Positions 17,591-25,370 of a stretch of 64,000 nucleotides of DNA are shown in pieces. Made by a program: the position numbers and the translations under genes. Position 1 is the first letter of the stretch. Each line of letters opens with the position of its first letter. The DNA comes from an uncultured Mollicutes bacterium. Its GTDB lineage: Bacteria; Bacillota_I; Bacilli_A; RFN20; CAG-826. The notes beneath the pieces were generated by a model. The model saw only the letters and a list, made by a program, of their open reading frames with translations, was not told where the DNA came from and ran no database searches. Location of the stretch: NCBI GenBank assembly GCA_900540385.1, contig UQFY01000001.1, forward strand, positions 92,399 through 156,398, written 5' to 3'.

Positions 17591-18373
17591 ATGGGGAAAA
17601 TAGTCACAAGCATCAAGGAAAACAAAAAGAAAAGGACCTTTGAAGTATCTTTTGGCTTAGAAAAACTCACTTTATCTGAGAATACTTTCACAGATTATCT
17701 TCTTTATGTCGGCAAAGAAATTAGTTCGTCCCTTTTTCTTCGAATGAAAAAGGAATCAGAATTAGAAGGAATATACGAATATGCCTTATCTCTTCTTAGT
17801 AAAGGTTCTTATAGTTCCTACGAAATCGAAGAGAAAATCAAAAAGAAACTCCCTGAAGGAGAAACCCATTATCCTATTTTGAAACGTTTACGGATGAATC
17901 ATCTGCTTAACGATGAGGAATACGCCAAAGAATACAAAGAAGAAAAAGAGAAACAAGGATACGGTTCTATCCGTATTCGCGACGATCTTTTGAAAAAGAA
18001 GAGAGTTTCCTTAGATATCGTGGATTCTCTTTCTTTCCAAAATGAAAAAGAGAAAGCCAAGGCCATCGCTTTATCAATGGAGAAAAGGCTAGAGACGTAT
18101 CCTTTGAAACAAAAAAGAGAAAAAGCCATTTCTTCTCTTCTTAGACGTGGTTTCCCAATGGAAATTTGTCTTGAGGCAGTTTCTTCTTTCCGAGAAAACA
18201 AAGAAGAATCAAGAAAACGATTAGAAAGAGATTATTCTTTATTAAGAAAACGTTACGAAAAGAAATATTCGGGATATGCTTATAGACAACATTTATTTGA
18301 AGGCCTTCTTCGAAGAGGATATAACAAAGAAGATATTCAAGGAATAATGGAGGAAAATATATATGATGATTAA
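17591..18373 (+). CDS. recX: RecX, regulator of RecA
   Basis: 260 residues from the ATG at 17591, chosen because AGGAATT lies just upstream and because the protein then begins MGKIVTSIKENKKKR like other RecX proteins; longer in-frame starts lie inside the glycosyltransferase gene. It shows the three-helix RecX repeats: YEYALSLLSKGSYSSYEIEEKI, LRMNHLLNDEEYAKEYKEEK (the hallmark L(N/I)D..YA), and later LRRGYNKEDI. RecX binds RecA filaments and limits recombination. The gene follows the GT4 gene by one base and overlaps yhaM. Confidence 0.9.
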   Translation: MGKIVTSIKENKKKRTFEVSFGLEKLTLSENTFTDYLLYVGKEISSSLFLRMKKESELEGIYEYALSLLSKGSYSSYEIEEKIKKKLPEGETHYPILKRLRMNHLLNDEEYAKEYKEEKEKQGYGSIRIRDDLLKKKRVSLDIVDSLSFQNEKEKAKAIALSMEKRLETYPLKQKREKAISSLLRRGFPMEICLEAVSSFRENKEESRKRLERDYSLLRKRYEKKYSGYAYRQHLFEGLLRRGYNKEDIQGIMEENIYDD

Positions 18374-19313
18374 AGATTTAAAAGATGGCGATCATATCGT
18401 CAGCCAATACCTCATCGTGAATTTCGCTAAATGCGTGACTACGGCTGGGAAAAACTATTTGAATTTAACGTTGCAAGATTCTACTGGCAGTATCGATGGT
18501 AAGAAATGGGATGTGAATGAAGAAGATTTAGATATCTTTTTACCAGGAAATATTGTTTCCATTGAAGGGGATGTGCTCAATTATCGTGACCATCTTCAAA
18601 TGAAAATTCTTTCGGGAAAGAAGCTTGAGCAAGACCAAATTGATGTGACTCGTTTTGTGCCAACTGCCCCTGTTCCAGAAAAAGTCTTAGAAGAAAAACT
18701 TAATGCTTATATCGACTCCTTAAAAGATTCGGATTTAAAAACCATCACCAAATATTTGATTCAAAAATACCATGATTGTTATGTTTCTTATCCAGCCGCG
18801 GTAAGAAACCATCATAATTTTGCTTCAGGTCTTCTTTACCACTCTATTTCGATGGCGGACATGGCGGAAAAAGTCTGCACCCTTTATCCGGAAATCAACC
18901 CTGATTTCGTTATTGCAGGGGCTTTAATCCATGACTTAGGAAAGACATTGGAATTATCCGGTCCTATTGCAACAAAATACACCCTTGAAGGAAAACTGAT
19001 TGGTCATATTTCCATTATGGTCGCAGAGATCCGTATGGCAGCTAAAGAATTACATATCGATGGAGAAACCCCATTGTTATTAGAACATATGATTCTTTCC
19101 CACCATAGTAAACCTGAATTTGGCTCACCCGTTCCTCCATTAACTAGAGAGGCTTTTGTTCTTGCTTCTATCGATGATTTTGATGCCAAAATGAATATCA
19201 TCTTGAAAGCGGAGGAAAACCTTAAACCAGGAGAATGGACAGAAAAAGTCTTCGCGATGGATAATCGCGCTTTCTATATTCCTGAATACAAGCAAAATCC
19301 AAACGACAAATAA
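18363..19313 (+). CDS. yhaM: YhaM-type 3'-5' exoribonuclease
   Basis: 316 residues. An N-terminal OB fold (residues ~15-85, with LTLQDSTGSIDGKKWDV and GNIVSIEGDVLNY) precedes an HD domain with NHHNFASGLLYHS, GALIHDLGKT and LLEHMILSHHSKPEFG, which supply the metal-binding His and Asp residues. This order is specific to YhaM/Cbf1 exoribonucleases that degrade RNA (and ssDNA) from the 3' end. The start overlaps recX; an ATG follows immediately at 18366 as an alternative. GGAGG lies about 9 bases upstream. Confidence 0.93.
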   Translation: MMIKDLKDGDHIVSQYLIVNFAKCVTTAGKNYLNLTLQDSTGSIDGKKWDVNEEDLDIFLPGNIVSIEGDVLNYRDHLQMKILSGKKLEQDQIDVTRFVPTAPVPEKVLEEKLNAYIDSLKDSDLKTITKYLIQKYHDCYVSYPAAVRNHHNFASGLLYHSISMADMAEKVCTLYPEINPDFVIAGALIHDLGKTLELSGPIATKYTLEGKLIGHISIMVAEIRMAAKELHIDGETPLLLEHMILSHHSKPEFGSPVPPLTREAFVLASIDDFDAKMNIILKAEENLKPGEWTEKVFAMDNRAFYIPEYKQNPNDK

Positions 19314-19332
19314 GAATTTCCCTTCTTAAAAA

Positions 19333-19357
19333 GGCTCTCCAAAATCTAATGGGGATG
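19333..19357 (+). repeat. Left terminal inverted repeat of the Fic element
   Basis: 25 bp, identical to the reverse complement of 20827-20851. The match breaks at base 26 (A here, G on the other end). Confidence 0.92.
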
Positions 19358-19619
19358 AATGGGGATAGCGATTTTTGCCATCCCCATTAAAAGTTACAGA
19401 GCCTCTTTTGCCTACAAGTTGATATTCTGCTCTCTTAGAGCAATTAATACATACGAAAAGGTGATAATTAAGATTGGAGAAGTTCTTTTCATCGACGATA
19501 GCAATCAGATCCATGACACTTGATAGAGCAAAAAGAAATAAAGGAGAGGCTTTTGATTCAGTTTATGATTTGAGAGGTTTTTGTTTATATAAAACTTTTG
19601 GCAAGATTTACCGATTTTA

Positions 19620-19670
19620 TTCTCGTAATTCATTGACTATTCTCGTAAAAAGCACTATAAAATACGAGAA
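19620..19670 (+). promoter_or_regulatory. fic promoter with TTCTCGTA operator half-sites
   Basis: The promoter TTGACT (19633-19638), 17-bp spacer, TATAAA (19656-19661) is overlaid by an inverted pair TTCTCGTA (19640-19647) and TACGAGAA (19663-19670) spanning 31 bp. A third TTCTCGTA lies at 19620-19627. A protein bound to the pair would cover the -10 box, so repression is expected. The geometry recurs downstream of the gene. Confidence 0.75.
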
Positions 19671-19681
19671 AAGAGTTAGAA

Positions 19682-20731
19682 ATGAGAGAATTCGATTATA
19701 AAAAACTTGCAAATTGTAAATGGGATAACGCAATCATCGGCTACCTTGTCAAAATTCACGAGATGAAAGGCAGGCAAGAGTTATACCTTTCTCAAAAGAA
19801 ATTGGAACTTGACAGGCTTGTTGAAATTGCAAAGATTCAAAGCACGGAAGCTAGCAATGCGATTGAGGGTATCGGAACAACGGAAACAAGGCTAAAGCAA
19901 TTGATTTTACAAAAGACGGCACCGAGAAACCGAAACGAAAAAGAGATTGCTGGATATCGTGACGCACTTGCCACAATTCATGAGAGTTTTGAGTATATTC
20001 CGATAACTCCGAACTATATTTTGCAACTTCACAAGATATTGTTTTCCCACAATACTGAGGCGACTTTCGGAGGTTGTTTCAAGAACTCGCAGAATGAGAT
20101 CTCCGCTATAGACGAAAAAGGGAATAAGACCGTTTTGTTTGTGCCGCTTGATCCGTTTGAAACACCGATAGCGATAGAAAATCTTTGCAAAACATTCAAC
20201 GAAGCAATGGAAGATGGGCGCGTGGACCCGCTCTTGCTGATACCTATCTTCATACACGATTTTCTTTGCATTCACCCTTTCCGTGACGGCAATGGCAGGA
20301 TGAGCAGACTTCTGACAACGTTGCTTTTGTATCGCTCGGGATATTTTGTTGGGAAGTATATATCGCTTGAAAGCAAAATCGCAAAATATAAGGATCTGTA
20401 TTACGACGCATTATATGACAGTCAAATCAATTGGCATGAGGGGAAAGACGATCCGACTCCCTTCATAAAATATATGCTTATGACGATTTATTCCGCATAT
20501 AACGATTTTGAAGAAAGACTGAGCCTTGTCGGCAAGAAGAAAACGGCAACGGAACTTGTCGAAAGTGCATTCGAAGCTAAAATCGGAAAACTTACGAAAT
20601 CTGACATTGCAGAGCTTTGCCCGACGATTTCCGTCAGTGCGGTTGAAAAAGCGATAGCGGCCTTGATAAAGAATGGAAAAGTCAAAAAATATGACCAGGG
20701 CAAAAACACGTATTACGTGCTACTAAAATAA
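19682..20731 (+). CDS. Fic-domain AMPylase-type protein with C-terminal winged helix
   Basis: 349 residues. The Fic active-site loop HPFRDGNGR is at 198-206 and is complete, so nucleotide transfer to a target hydroxyl (usually AMPylation) is expected. The N-terminal inhibitory helix has SNAIEG (Ser58, Glu62, Gly63), the class II (S/T)xxxE(G/N) motif that self-inhibits. The C-terminal ~65 residues (KLTKSDIAELCPTISVSAVE, then AALIKNGKVKKY) look like a winged helix-turn-helix. It is the sole gene of an inserted element and has its own operator-bearing promoter. Codon use looks less T-ending than its neighbours, consistent with transfer. Targets are unknown. Confidence 0.9.
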   Translation: MREFDYKKLANCKWDNAIIGYLVKIHEMKGRQELYLSQKKLELDRLVEIAKIQSTEASNAIEGIGTTETRLKQLILQKTAPRNRNEKEIAGYRDALATIHESFEYIPITPNYILQLHKILFSHNTEATFGGCFKNSQNEISAIDEKGNKTVLFVPLDPFETPIAIENLCKTFNEAMEDGRVDPLLLIPIFIHDFLCIHPFRDGNGRMSRLLTTLLLYRSGYFVGKYISLESKIAKYKDLYYDALYDSQINWHEGKDDPTPFIKYMLMTIYSAYNDFEERLSLVGKKKTATELVESAFEAKIGKLTKSDIAELCPTISVSAVEKAIAALIKNGKVKKYDQGKNTYYVLLK

Positions 20732-20734
20732 TTA

Positions 20735-20792
20735 TTCTCGTAAAAACATAATAAAATTACGAGAAAGCGAAATAATGAGAGAAAGCATTTAG
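20735..20792 (+). repeat. Second copy of the fic operator/promoter, downstream of the gene
   Basis: TTCTCGTAA (20735-20743) and TTACGAGAA (20757-20765) again span 31 bp with TAATAAAA between, followed by ATGAGAG (20775), matching the ATGAGAG start of fic and its spacing from the operator. The short frame after it stops at 20790-20792. It is a direct duplicate of the fic control region with no gene attached. Confidence 0.75.
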
Positions 20793-20826
20793 GTTATCCA
20801 AAAATCGATGGGGGTGACGAAAAATC

Positions 20827-20851
20827 CATCCCCATTAGATTTTGGAGAGCC
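20827..20851 (-). repeat. Right terminal inverted repeat of the Fic element
   Basis: 25 bp, reverse complement of 19333-19357; followed by the 8-bp target duplication CTTAAAAA. Confidence 0.92.
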
Positions 20852-20860
20852 CTTAAAAAT

Positions 20861-20898
20861 AAGGATGTTCCCTTGATAAGATAAGGAACATCCTTTTT
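20861..20898. terminator. Bidirectional terminator between yhaM (now the Fic element) and lacI
   Basis: AAGGATGTTCC (20861-20871) pairs with GGAACATCCTT (20885-20895), followed by TTT; on the minus strand TTATTTTTAAG follows, so it can serve the lacI operon. The yhaM side was separated from it by the insertion. Confidence 0.8.
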
Positions 20899-21926
20899 CA
20901 TTTTGAAGTGTCGTTGATATTTTTAAGGGGACCCGTTGATTCTCCTTTAATGAAGTTTGCTTCGACTTTGATTAAGCGTTTAGGGGAATTCTTATGCTCC
21001 ATCTGTCTGATTAATTCGTCAGCAAGGCTTCGACCGATTGCTTTCGTGTCTTGCTTTATCGTTGTGATAGTAGGGCAGACAATTTGTGAGAAAATGGTTC
21101 CATCAAATCCCGTTATTGAAATATCCTCTGGGATAGATAAACCCATTTCTTTGAGGGTTTTCATTCCTTCGACCGCACTTAAATCATCGGGGAACATGAT
21201 AGCTGTCGGTGGAACGATTCTTCTTAGAATATCGCGTGTTAGACTTCTGACTTTGGCATAGTCTAGATAATCGCTTTGGACAAAAGAACGTTCATTAAAT
21301 GGGATGTTTCTTTCCTTGAAAGCGTCTTTGAACCCCCTCATTCTTTCTCTTGTGACAAAAGAGTCTTCGCCATGGATAAAGATGATATTTTTATGGCCTA
21401 AAGAGATTAAATGAAGAGTTAGCTCTTTCATTTTTTCGTAGTTATCAATGGAAACCCCAGACATTTTATCGCCAATATAGTCAAAGGCAACAGAAGGTAT
21501 CTCACTATCGATCACCTCTCTGATTTCAGGGGAATTTAGGTCGCCGAAAAGCAAAGCCCCAGCAACATCTCTTGAAACGCAATTCTCATAATAGCTGCCC
21601 TCTTGTCCTGCAACGTTAGAGGAGACGAAAAGAAGATCATAGTTTTTTGCATTCATCTCTTGTTGGAAGGAATCTAGAATTTCTGTGAATAGTGGATGTT
21701 TAAAAGGGGAAACATCCATTCTTAAATAGGCTAAAACACCCACATTGTAGGAATGGCCTTTGGAGAGAGCTTTTGCGCCTGTGTTAGGGATGTAATTAAG
21801 CTCACTCATCGCCTTTCTTACTTTTTTCTTGGTGTCTTCAGGAATGGAGCTGTAGTTGTTTACAACTTTAGAGACTGTCGAAGGAGACACTCCCGCTTTG
21901 ATTGCAATGTCATAAATCGTTATCAT
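20898..21926 (-). CDS. LacI-family repressor of the beta-glucan locus
   Basis: 342 residues from the ATG at 21926, which follows GGGAGGAG at ideal spacing; a longer in-frame start would lose this site. The N terminus is a LacI HTH with hinge helix (ITIYDIAIKAGVSPSTVSKV, then NTGAKALSKGH). The rest is a periplasmic-binding-protein-like effector domain (VGVLAYLR, VSIDNYEKMK, ITGFDGT). It is the last gene of the minus-strand unit with the GH30 enzyme (TAATG overlap). Its probable operators are the GAAAYCGRTTTC palindromes at 25205, 25297, 40694, 40707 and 40837; the inducer is presumably a glucan-derived sugar. Operator assignment is inference. Confidence 0.92.
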   Translation of the reverse strand: MITIYDIAIKAGVSPSTVSKVVNNYSSIPEDTKKKVRKAMSELNYIPNTGAKALSKGHSYNVGVLAYLRMDVSPFKHPLFTEILDSFQQEMNAKNYDLLFVSSNVAGQEGSYYENCVSRDVAGALLFGDLNSPEIREVIDSEIPSVAFDYIGDKMSGVSIDNYEKMKELTLHLISLGHKNIIFIHGEDSFVTRERMRGFKDAFKERNIPFNERSFVQSDYLDYAKVRSLTRDILRRIVPPTAIMFPDDLSAVEGMKTLKEMGLSIPEDISITGFDGTIFSQIVCPTITTIKQDTKAIGRSLADELIRQMEHKNSPKRLIKVEANFIKGESTGPLKNINDTSK

Positions 21927-23188
21927 TAGTTCTCCTCCCAAACAGTAATTGTTTCTTTTGGTTCTAAAAGATAATTCAAACCAATTTCATTAATAGTGAT
22001 TATCGCATTATTTTTACGATTGTTCGACATGGTTATGGCTATTTTCCCAAATTCATCAACGCTTGAAGCAATGAGTATATCCTGCAATTCATTCGTTTCC
22101 ATGTACGTTTTGTTTTTCTTTACGACTCTGCTTAGATGTTTTAAAGCGTAGTATGAAGGATTGATGAAGATCTTATTTCCCTTTCGCATTATAGGGGCTT
22201 CGCAATAATTGCCTACATGGTTAGGACCGCCTTTATCATCCAGGAGAATGTTCCAATCAATAAAACCGTTTGACCCATATAGTAGATCTTTAACATGATC
22301 CTGATAATATCTTTCAAATGATGTATATCTTCCAATGAGTTCGTCTTCCTTTTTATCTAGGAGAAGAAGTTCTACACAGGCTTCGGTTTGAAGGAGAAGC
22401 TTATTTTTATGTCTTTCCCTTACTTTAGCTAATTCTTCATGCTTGTTGCCATCATACCAATGATAAGCAAATCCAGCGCACATCTTAAGGGCTTCATCTT
22501 CGTAGTTAGATACTCTTCTAAGCATCGTATCTCGGTTATGATCCCATAAAAGAAGGTTTAGTTTTGGGCATAGTTTTTTGATTTTTAAGGCAAGCTTTCC
22601 TTCTTCTTTTTCATCCATTAAGCAGGATTCCCAAACTTGTTTTGCTTCAGGTTCGTTTTGTGGGGAGAGGTATTGGATGTCATACCCTCTTTTTAGAAGG
22701 GCTTTTGTGACAGAAACGTAATATCTAGCACATTCATCAAGATTTCCTTCTTTTAAATGTCCTCCATGTTCTTTAGAAAGATTGTCTTTCCATTTGGCTA
22801 AAGGAGACCAAGAAGATAGTAAGATATCCTGATGGTTCATCTTGTTTGCCTCATCTAAAAGGGAAAGAACATCTTCCTCGTTCTTTAAATCAATTTCCCC
22901 ATGCTCATTTATATCATCATATATATAGGGAGAAAAATCATTGCTGCCAATGGATAATCTTGAAAGGTTATAATCCAGCCCATTAGATGAATAATACAAG
23001 TTCAAGAGGAGCTTTTTATTCTCTTCATCAAGTAAGGCGTAGTTGTAAGCGCTTGCTTTGGTTATTGCTCCACCTAAGCCAAGCAAAATCTGTTTCTTCT
23101 TTTTAAAAATGATAGGTTCTCCTTCGACATCTATTGGTCGTTTTTCCTTCCAATAAGAACCTTTTTTGCTTGCGTATGCCTTAATCAT
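21926..23188 (-). CDS. GH30 glycoside hydrolase (glucosylceramidase-like), intracellular
   Basis: 420 residues without signal peptide. GH30 hallmarks are in order: LLGLGGAITKASAY (family GFGGA), LSRLSIGSNDFS, SSWSPLAKWKDN, the acid/base Glu179 in SPQNEPEA, FAYHWYDG, the nucleophile Glu269 in LLQTEACVE, and GFIDWNILLDDKGGPNHVGN. GH30 enzymes cleave beta-glucosides including beta-1,6-glucan. Being cytoplasmic and in the beta-glucan locus, it probably trims imported beta-1,6-branched oligosaccharides; the linkage is not proven. It overlaps the membrane-protein gene upstream and lacI downstream. Confidence 0.9.
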   Translation of the reverse strand: MIKAYASKKGSYWKEKRPIDVEGEPIIFKKKKQILLGLGGAITKASAYNYALLDEENKKLLLNLYYSSNGLDYNLSRLSIGSNDFSPYIYDDINEHGEIDLKNEEDVLSLLDEANKMNHQDILLSSWSPLAKWKDNLSKEHGGHLKEGNLDECARYYVSVTKALLKRGYDIQYLSPQNEPEAKQVWESCLMDEKEEGKLALKIKKLCPKLNLLLWDHNRDTMLRRVSNYEDEALKMCAGFAYHWYDGNKHEELAKVRERHKNKLLLQTEACVELLLLDKKEDELIGRYTSFERYYQDHVKDLLYGSNGFIDWNILLDDKGGPNHVGNYCEAPIMRKGNKIFINPSYYALKHLSRVVKKNKTYMETNELQDILIASSVDEFGKIAITMSNNRKNNAIITINEIGLNYLLEPKETITVWEEN

Positions 23189-23978
23189 TTTTTAACCCCT
23201 TCCTATACATTTCTGGGTAGTCTTTGTTAAGTGTTAAATCAAAGAAATAATCACTCGATAAAACCATGATCAATTCCCCGAAAAGGAGGTAGAAGAATGC
23301 TTCCAGGAAAAGAAGAACCATTTGGGATTCATACAAAGGAATGGCCTCAAAAAGAAGCAGAGGAAGATAGGCGAATAACGCGATTCCGATGGATACGTGT
23401 GGTTTTCCGAAGGTGAAAATCAAGGAATTCTTAAGATGAGTCAAAAAGTTTCCTTTGTAGGTAAGTGACTCAATATTGCTTCTTAAAAAGACAAAGAGGA
23501 AAAAGAAATATAGGACATACATTATCGCCGTGAAAACAACCCTAAGATATCCATTAATTTGCGTATCACTAGAGAAATAACCGACACTAACTCTAAGTAA
23601 GAAAGAAATCATCCAAATACAAGTGAATGAAAAAAGATATTCTTTGAAATTCTTGCTTATTCCTTCAAAGAATGTAGAGAGAAAACTTACCCCTTCGTTG
23701 TAGACTTGTTTTTGCAAATAATAATCCAATCCTGCAAAGCCTAGCGAAGCAAAAAGAAAAAGAGGAAGGGCAATAAGATACGTATATAGCGTTTTATAAA
23801 ATAATAAGCCGTCAAATAGATCAGCATAGGAAGAAAAGAAAAACCAAACAAAGAGAGGAATGACGAATATGGAAGTGAACAAAGAGAAAAAGAAATAATT
23901 CAAAACGTTTTCTTTAAGCAGTATTTTGAATTGTTCTCTTCTATTTTTAGGTAAAAGAATGTTGTTTTCTTTCATCAT
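23181..23978 (-). CDS. Multi-pass membrane protein, YesL/DUF624-like
   Basis: 265 residues from the ATG at 23978, which overlaps the previous stop as ATGA and follows AGAGG. About five to six hydrophobic segments (for example YFFFSLFTSIFVIPLFVW and MYVLYFFFLFVFLRSN) alternate with short loops. Size and pattern recall YesL/DUF624 proteins, which accompany sugar ABC importers in Bacillota and whose role is not settled. The SDYFF and NSLIFTF regions fit this loosely. It lies between a one-TM protein and the GH30 gene in a compact operon. Confidence 0.7.
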   Translation of the reverse strand: MMKENNILLPKNRREQFKILLKENVLNYFFFSLFTSIFVIPLFVWFFFSSYADLFDGLLFYKTLYTYLIALPLFLFASLGFAGLDYYLQKQVYNEGVSFLSTFFEGISKNFKEYLFSFTCIWMISFLLRVSVGYFSSDTQINGYLRVVFTAIMYVLYFFFLFVFLRSNIESLTYKGNFLTHLKNSLIFTFGKPHVSIGIALFAYLPLLLFEAIPLYESQMVLLFLEAFFYLLFGELIMVLSSDYFFDLTLNKDYPEMYRKGLKND

Positions 23979-24622
23979 CTGTACCTCTCTATAAAAAACG
24001 GTAAGCATTTCTTTGCGTTTTGAGTTAATGAAGAAGAAAGATAATCGCCCCAATTTGGTGTTCTTGAGTTCAATAACATATACACGGGTTCGTTATCTTC
24101 AAAAGAAACGAAGTTTTCGATTTGAGAAAGCCTACTGCCATTTGGATTATATATTTCAAAAGCATAATCCAACCCATTAACATTATAAAAAACATCGTTT
24201 TCCATGCATTTCGCATCTTCTTTGATTTTATTTGACCAGGGTAAAAAAGAAGAAGTGACTCCTTCTAAAGCATCTTTGAACATTTCATTTAAATCAGATT
24301 CATAAAGGAAGATAAAGTCGCTTTCCTCCCCAAAACGTTCGTAATAGGAAACAAGGTAATTATCTTTTGGCGAATAACAATGAATATTCACCTCATAGCA
24401 GCCATCATCCTTTAACAAAGAGTGAATATCGTTTTCTAAAGAATCGTCATTGAACGTATAACCGGTAATAAAGAAATTGATTTGCTCATCACTTCGCACT
24501 TCATTGATAGCGTTTAGAGGGTAATACCAAAGAAGATAGGAAAAGAAAGGAACAATGAGGAACAAATAGCCGTAATTTATAAAGAAGTTACGAAAAGAGC
24601 CTTTCTTTAGAGGAGTCTTCAT
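23975..24622 (-). CDS. Unknown protein with one N-terminal membrane segment
   Basis: 215 residues. Residues ~18-36 (YGYLFLIVPFFSYLLWYYP) form a membrane anchor; the remaining ~175 residues would be extracellular and are acidic (DDSLENDIHSLLKDD, EESDFIFLYESDLNEMF). The stretch ESDFIFLYESDLNEMFKDAL followed by LPWSNKI faintly recalls solute-binding-protein cores, but I cannot assign a family. The gene overlaps both neighbours by 4 bp, so its product probably works with them on sugar uptake or sensing. Confidence 0.6.
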   Translation of the reverse strand: MKTPLKKGSFRNFFINYGYLFLIVPFFSYLLWYYPLNAINEVRSDEQINFFITGYTFNDDSLENDIHSLLKDDGCYEVNIHCYSPKDNYLVSYYERFGEESDFIFLYESDLNEMFKDALEGVTSSFLPWSNKIKEDAKCMENDVFYNVNGLDYAFEIYNPNGSRLSQIENFVSFEDNEPVYMLLNSRTPNWGDYLSSSLTQNAKKCLPFFIERYR

Positions 24623-25092
24623 TTTTCTTCCTCCTTTAAAAGAATAAACGAATCGTGACTTAGGATTTTATATTCCTTTTCTTTTTGAAAAGAACATTCG
24701 CTTTCTTCGATTAAAAACTCCTTTTCTTCCTCTTCGTCCTTATCTTTTAGAAGGACCCTTTTACAAGCGATTCCTTCGTAGGTTTCGTCTTTCACTTCTT
24801 TAATAAACAAAACAGTGTTGCTATATAGGTTTGTATACATCGACTTCTTAAGCAATTTGACGTAATTGAATCTTGGTAAGAGGTTATGAATGAACAAGAA
24901 GAGGAATAACAGCAATAAGATGGATGAGATGATCGTTCCAAGGTAAACAAAGAACATATAAGTTTCTCGAGTTTGGAAGTGGTAGAAGAGAATACAAACA
25001 ACGATTAGCAAAGCAAAAATGAAAGAAAGGTATAGGGAATGTAATCCAATCTCTTTTCTAATTGTTTTTATCTTTGTTTGTAAAATATCCAT
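24619..25092 (-). CDS. Unknown small membrane protein, first gene of the GH30-lacI operon
   Basis: 157 residues with two hydrophobic segments near 20-37 and 46-68, then a charged C-terminal ~80 residues (KEVKDETYEGIACKRVLLKD, KDEEEEKEF) predicted to be a small beta-rich cytoplasmic domain. No family recognised. The start codon has no clear Shine-Dalgarno sequence. It heads the unit 157aa-215aa-YesL-like-GH30-lacI, divergent from the large lipoprotein gene at 25371, with shared operators between. Confidence 0.6.
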   Translation of the reverse strand: MDILQTKIKTIRKEIGLHSLYLSFIFALLIVVCILFYHFQTRETYMFFVYLGTIISSILLLLFLFLFIHNLLPRFNYVKLLKKSMYTNLYSNTVLFIKEVKDETYEGIACKRVLLKDKDEEEEKEFLIEESECSFQKEKEYKILSHDSFILLKEEEK

Positions 25093-25204
25093 GAATAAAA
25101 TAACGATAAAGCAAACAGGATAAAAAGCAAGCGAAGATGTAAGAGGTTACATCATTTAAAAATGCGATAAAACCGATTTTTATTAGTCAGGAAGCCACTT
25201 TTTA

Positions 25205-25310
25205 GGAAACCGATTTCCAAAAAAATAAAAAATCTTTTTGTAAGCGCTTTCTATTTTTGTTGACAAAAGATACCTTTCAGTCGACAATAATGCTAAGGAA
25301 ACCGATTTCC
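25205..25310. promoter_or_regulatory. Divergent control region: two LacI-type operators, cre and promoter
   Basis: Two exact copies of GGAAACCGATTTCC lie at 25205-25218 and 25297-25310, 92 bp apart. Between them is a cre-like site TGTAAGCGCTTTCT (25239-25252) and a promoter TTGACA (25260-25265), 17-bp spacer, GACAAT (25283-25288) for the rightward gene. The second operator covers the expected start region, so a bound repressor would block transcription; the pair could also loop. Confidence 0.8.
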
Positions 25311-25370
25311 TAACAATCGTTTGATGCTAGAATCTCGTTCCAAATAATCTTTGATTCATAAGGAGAAATC

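Larger units (their letters stand above)
19333..20851. mobile_element. Non-autonomous ISL3-like element carrying a Fic gene
   Basis: 1519 bp bounded by perfect 25-bp terminal inverted repeats that begin GGCTCTCCAAAATCTAATGG. The same 8 bp, CTTAAAAA, directly flank it (19325-19332 and 20852-20859) as a target-site duplication. The left end adds a subterminal hairpin ATGGGGAT/ATCCCCAT (19359-19387), and a similar ATGGGGGT/ATCCCCAT pair lies at the right end (20808-20835). No transposase is encoded; the only gene is a Fic protein. The 8-bp duplication and the GGCTCT ends suggest mobilisation by an ISL3-family transposase supplied in trans. It sits between yhaM and the terminator it once shared with lacI. 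Confidence 0.88.
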
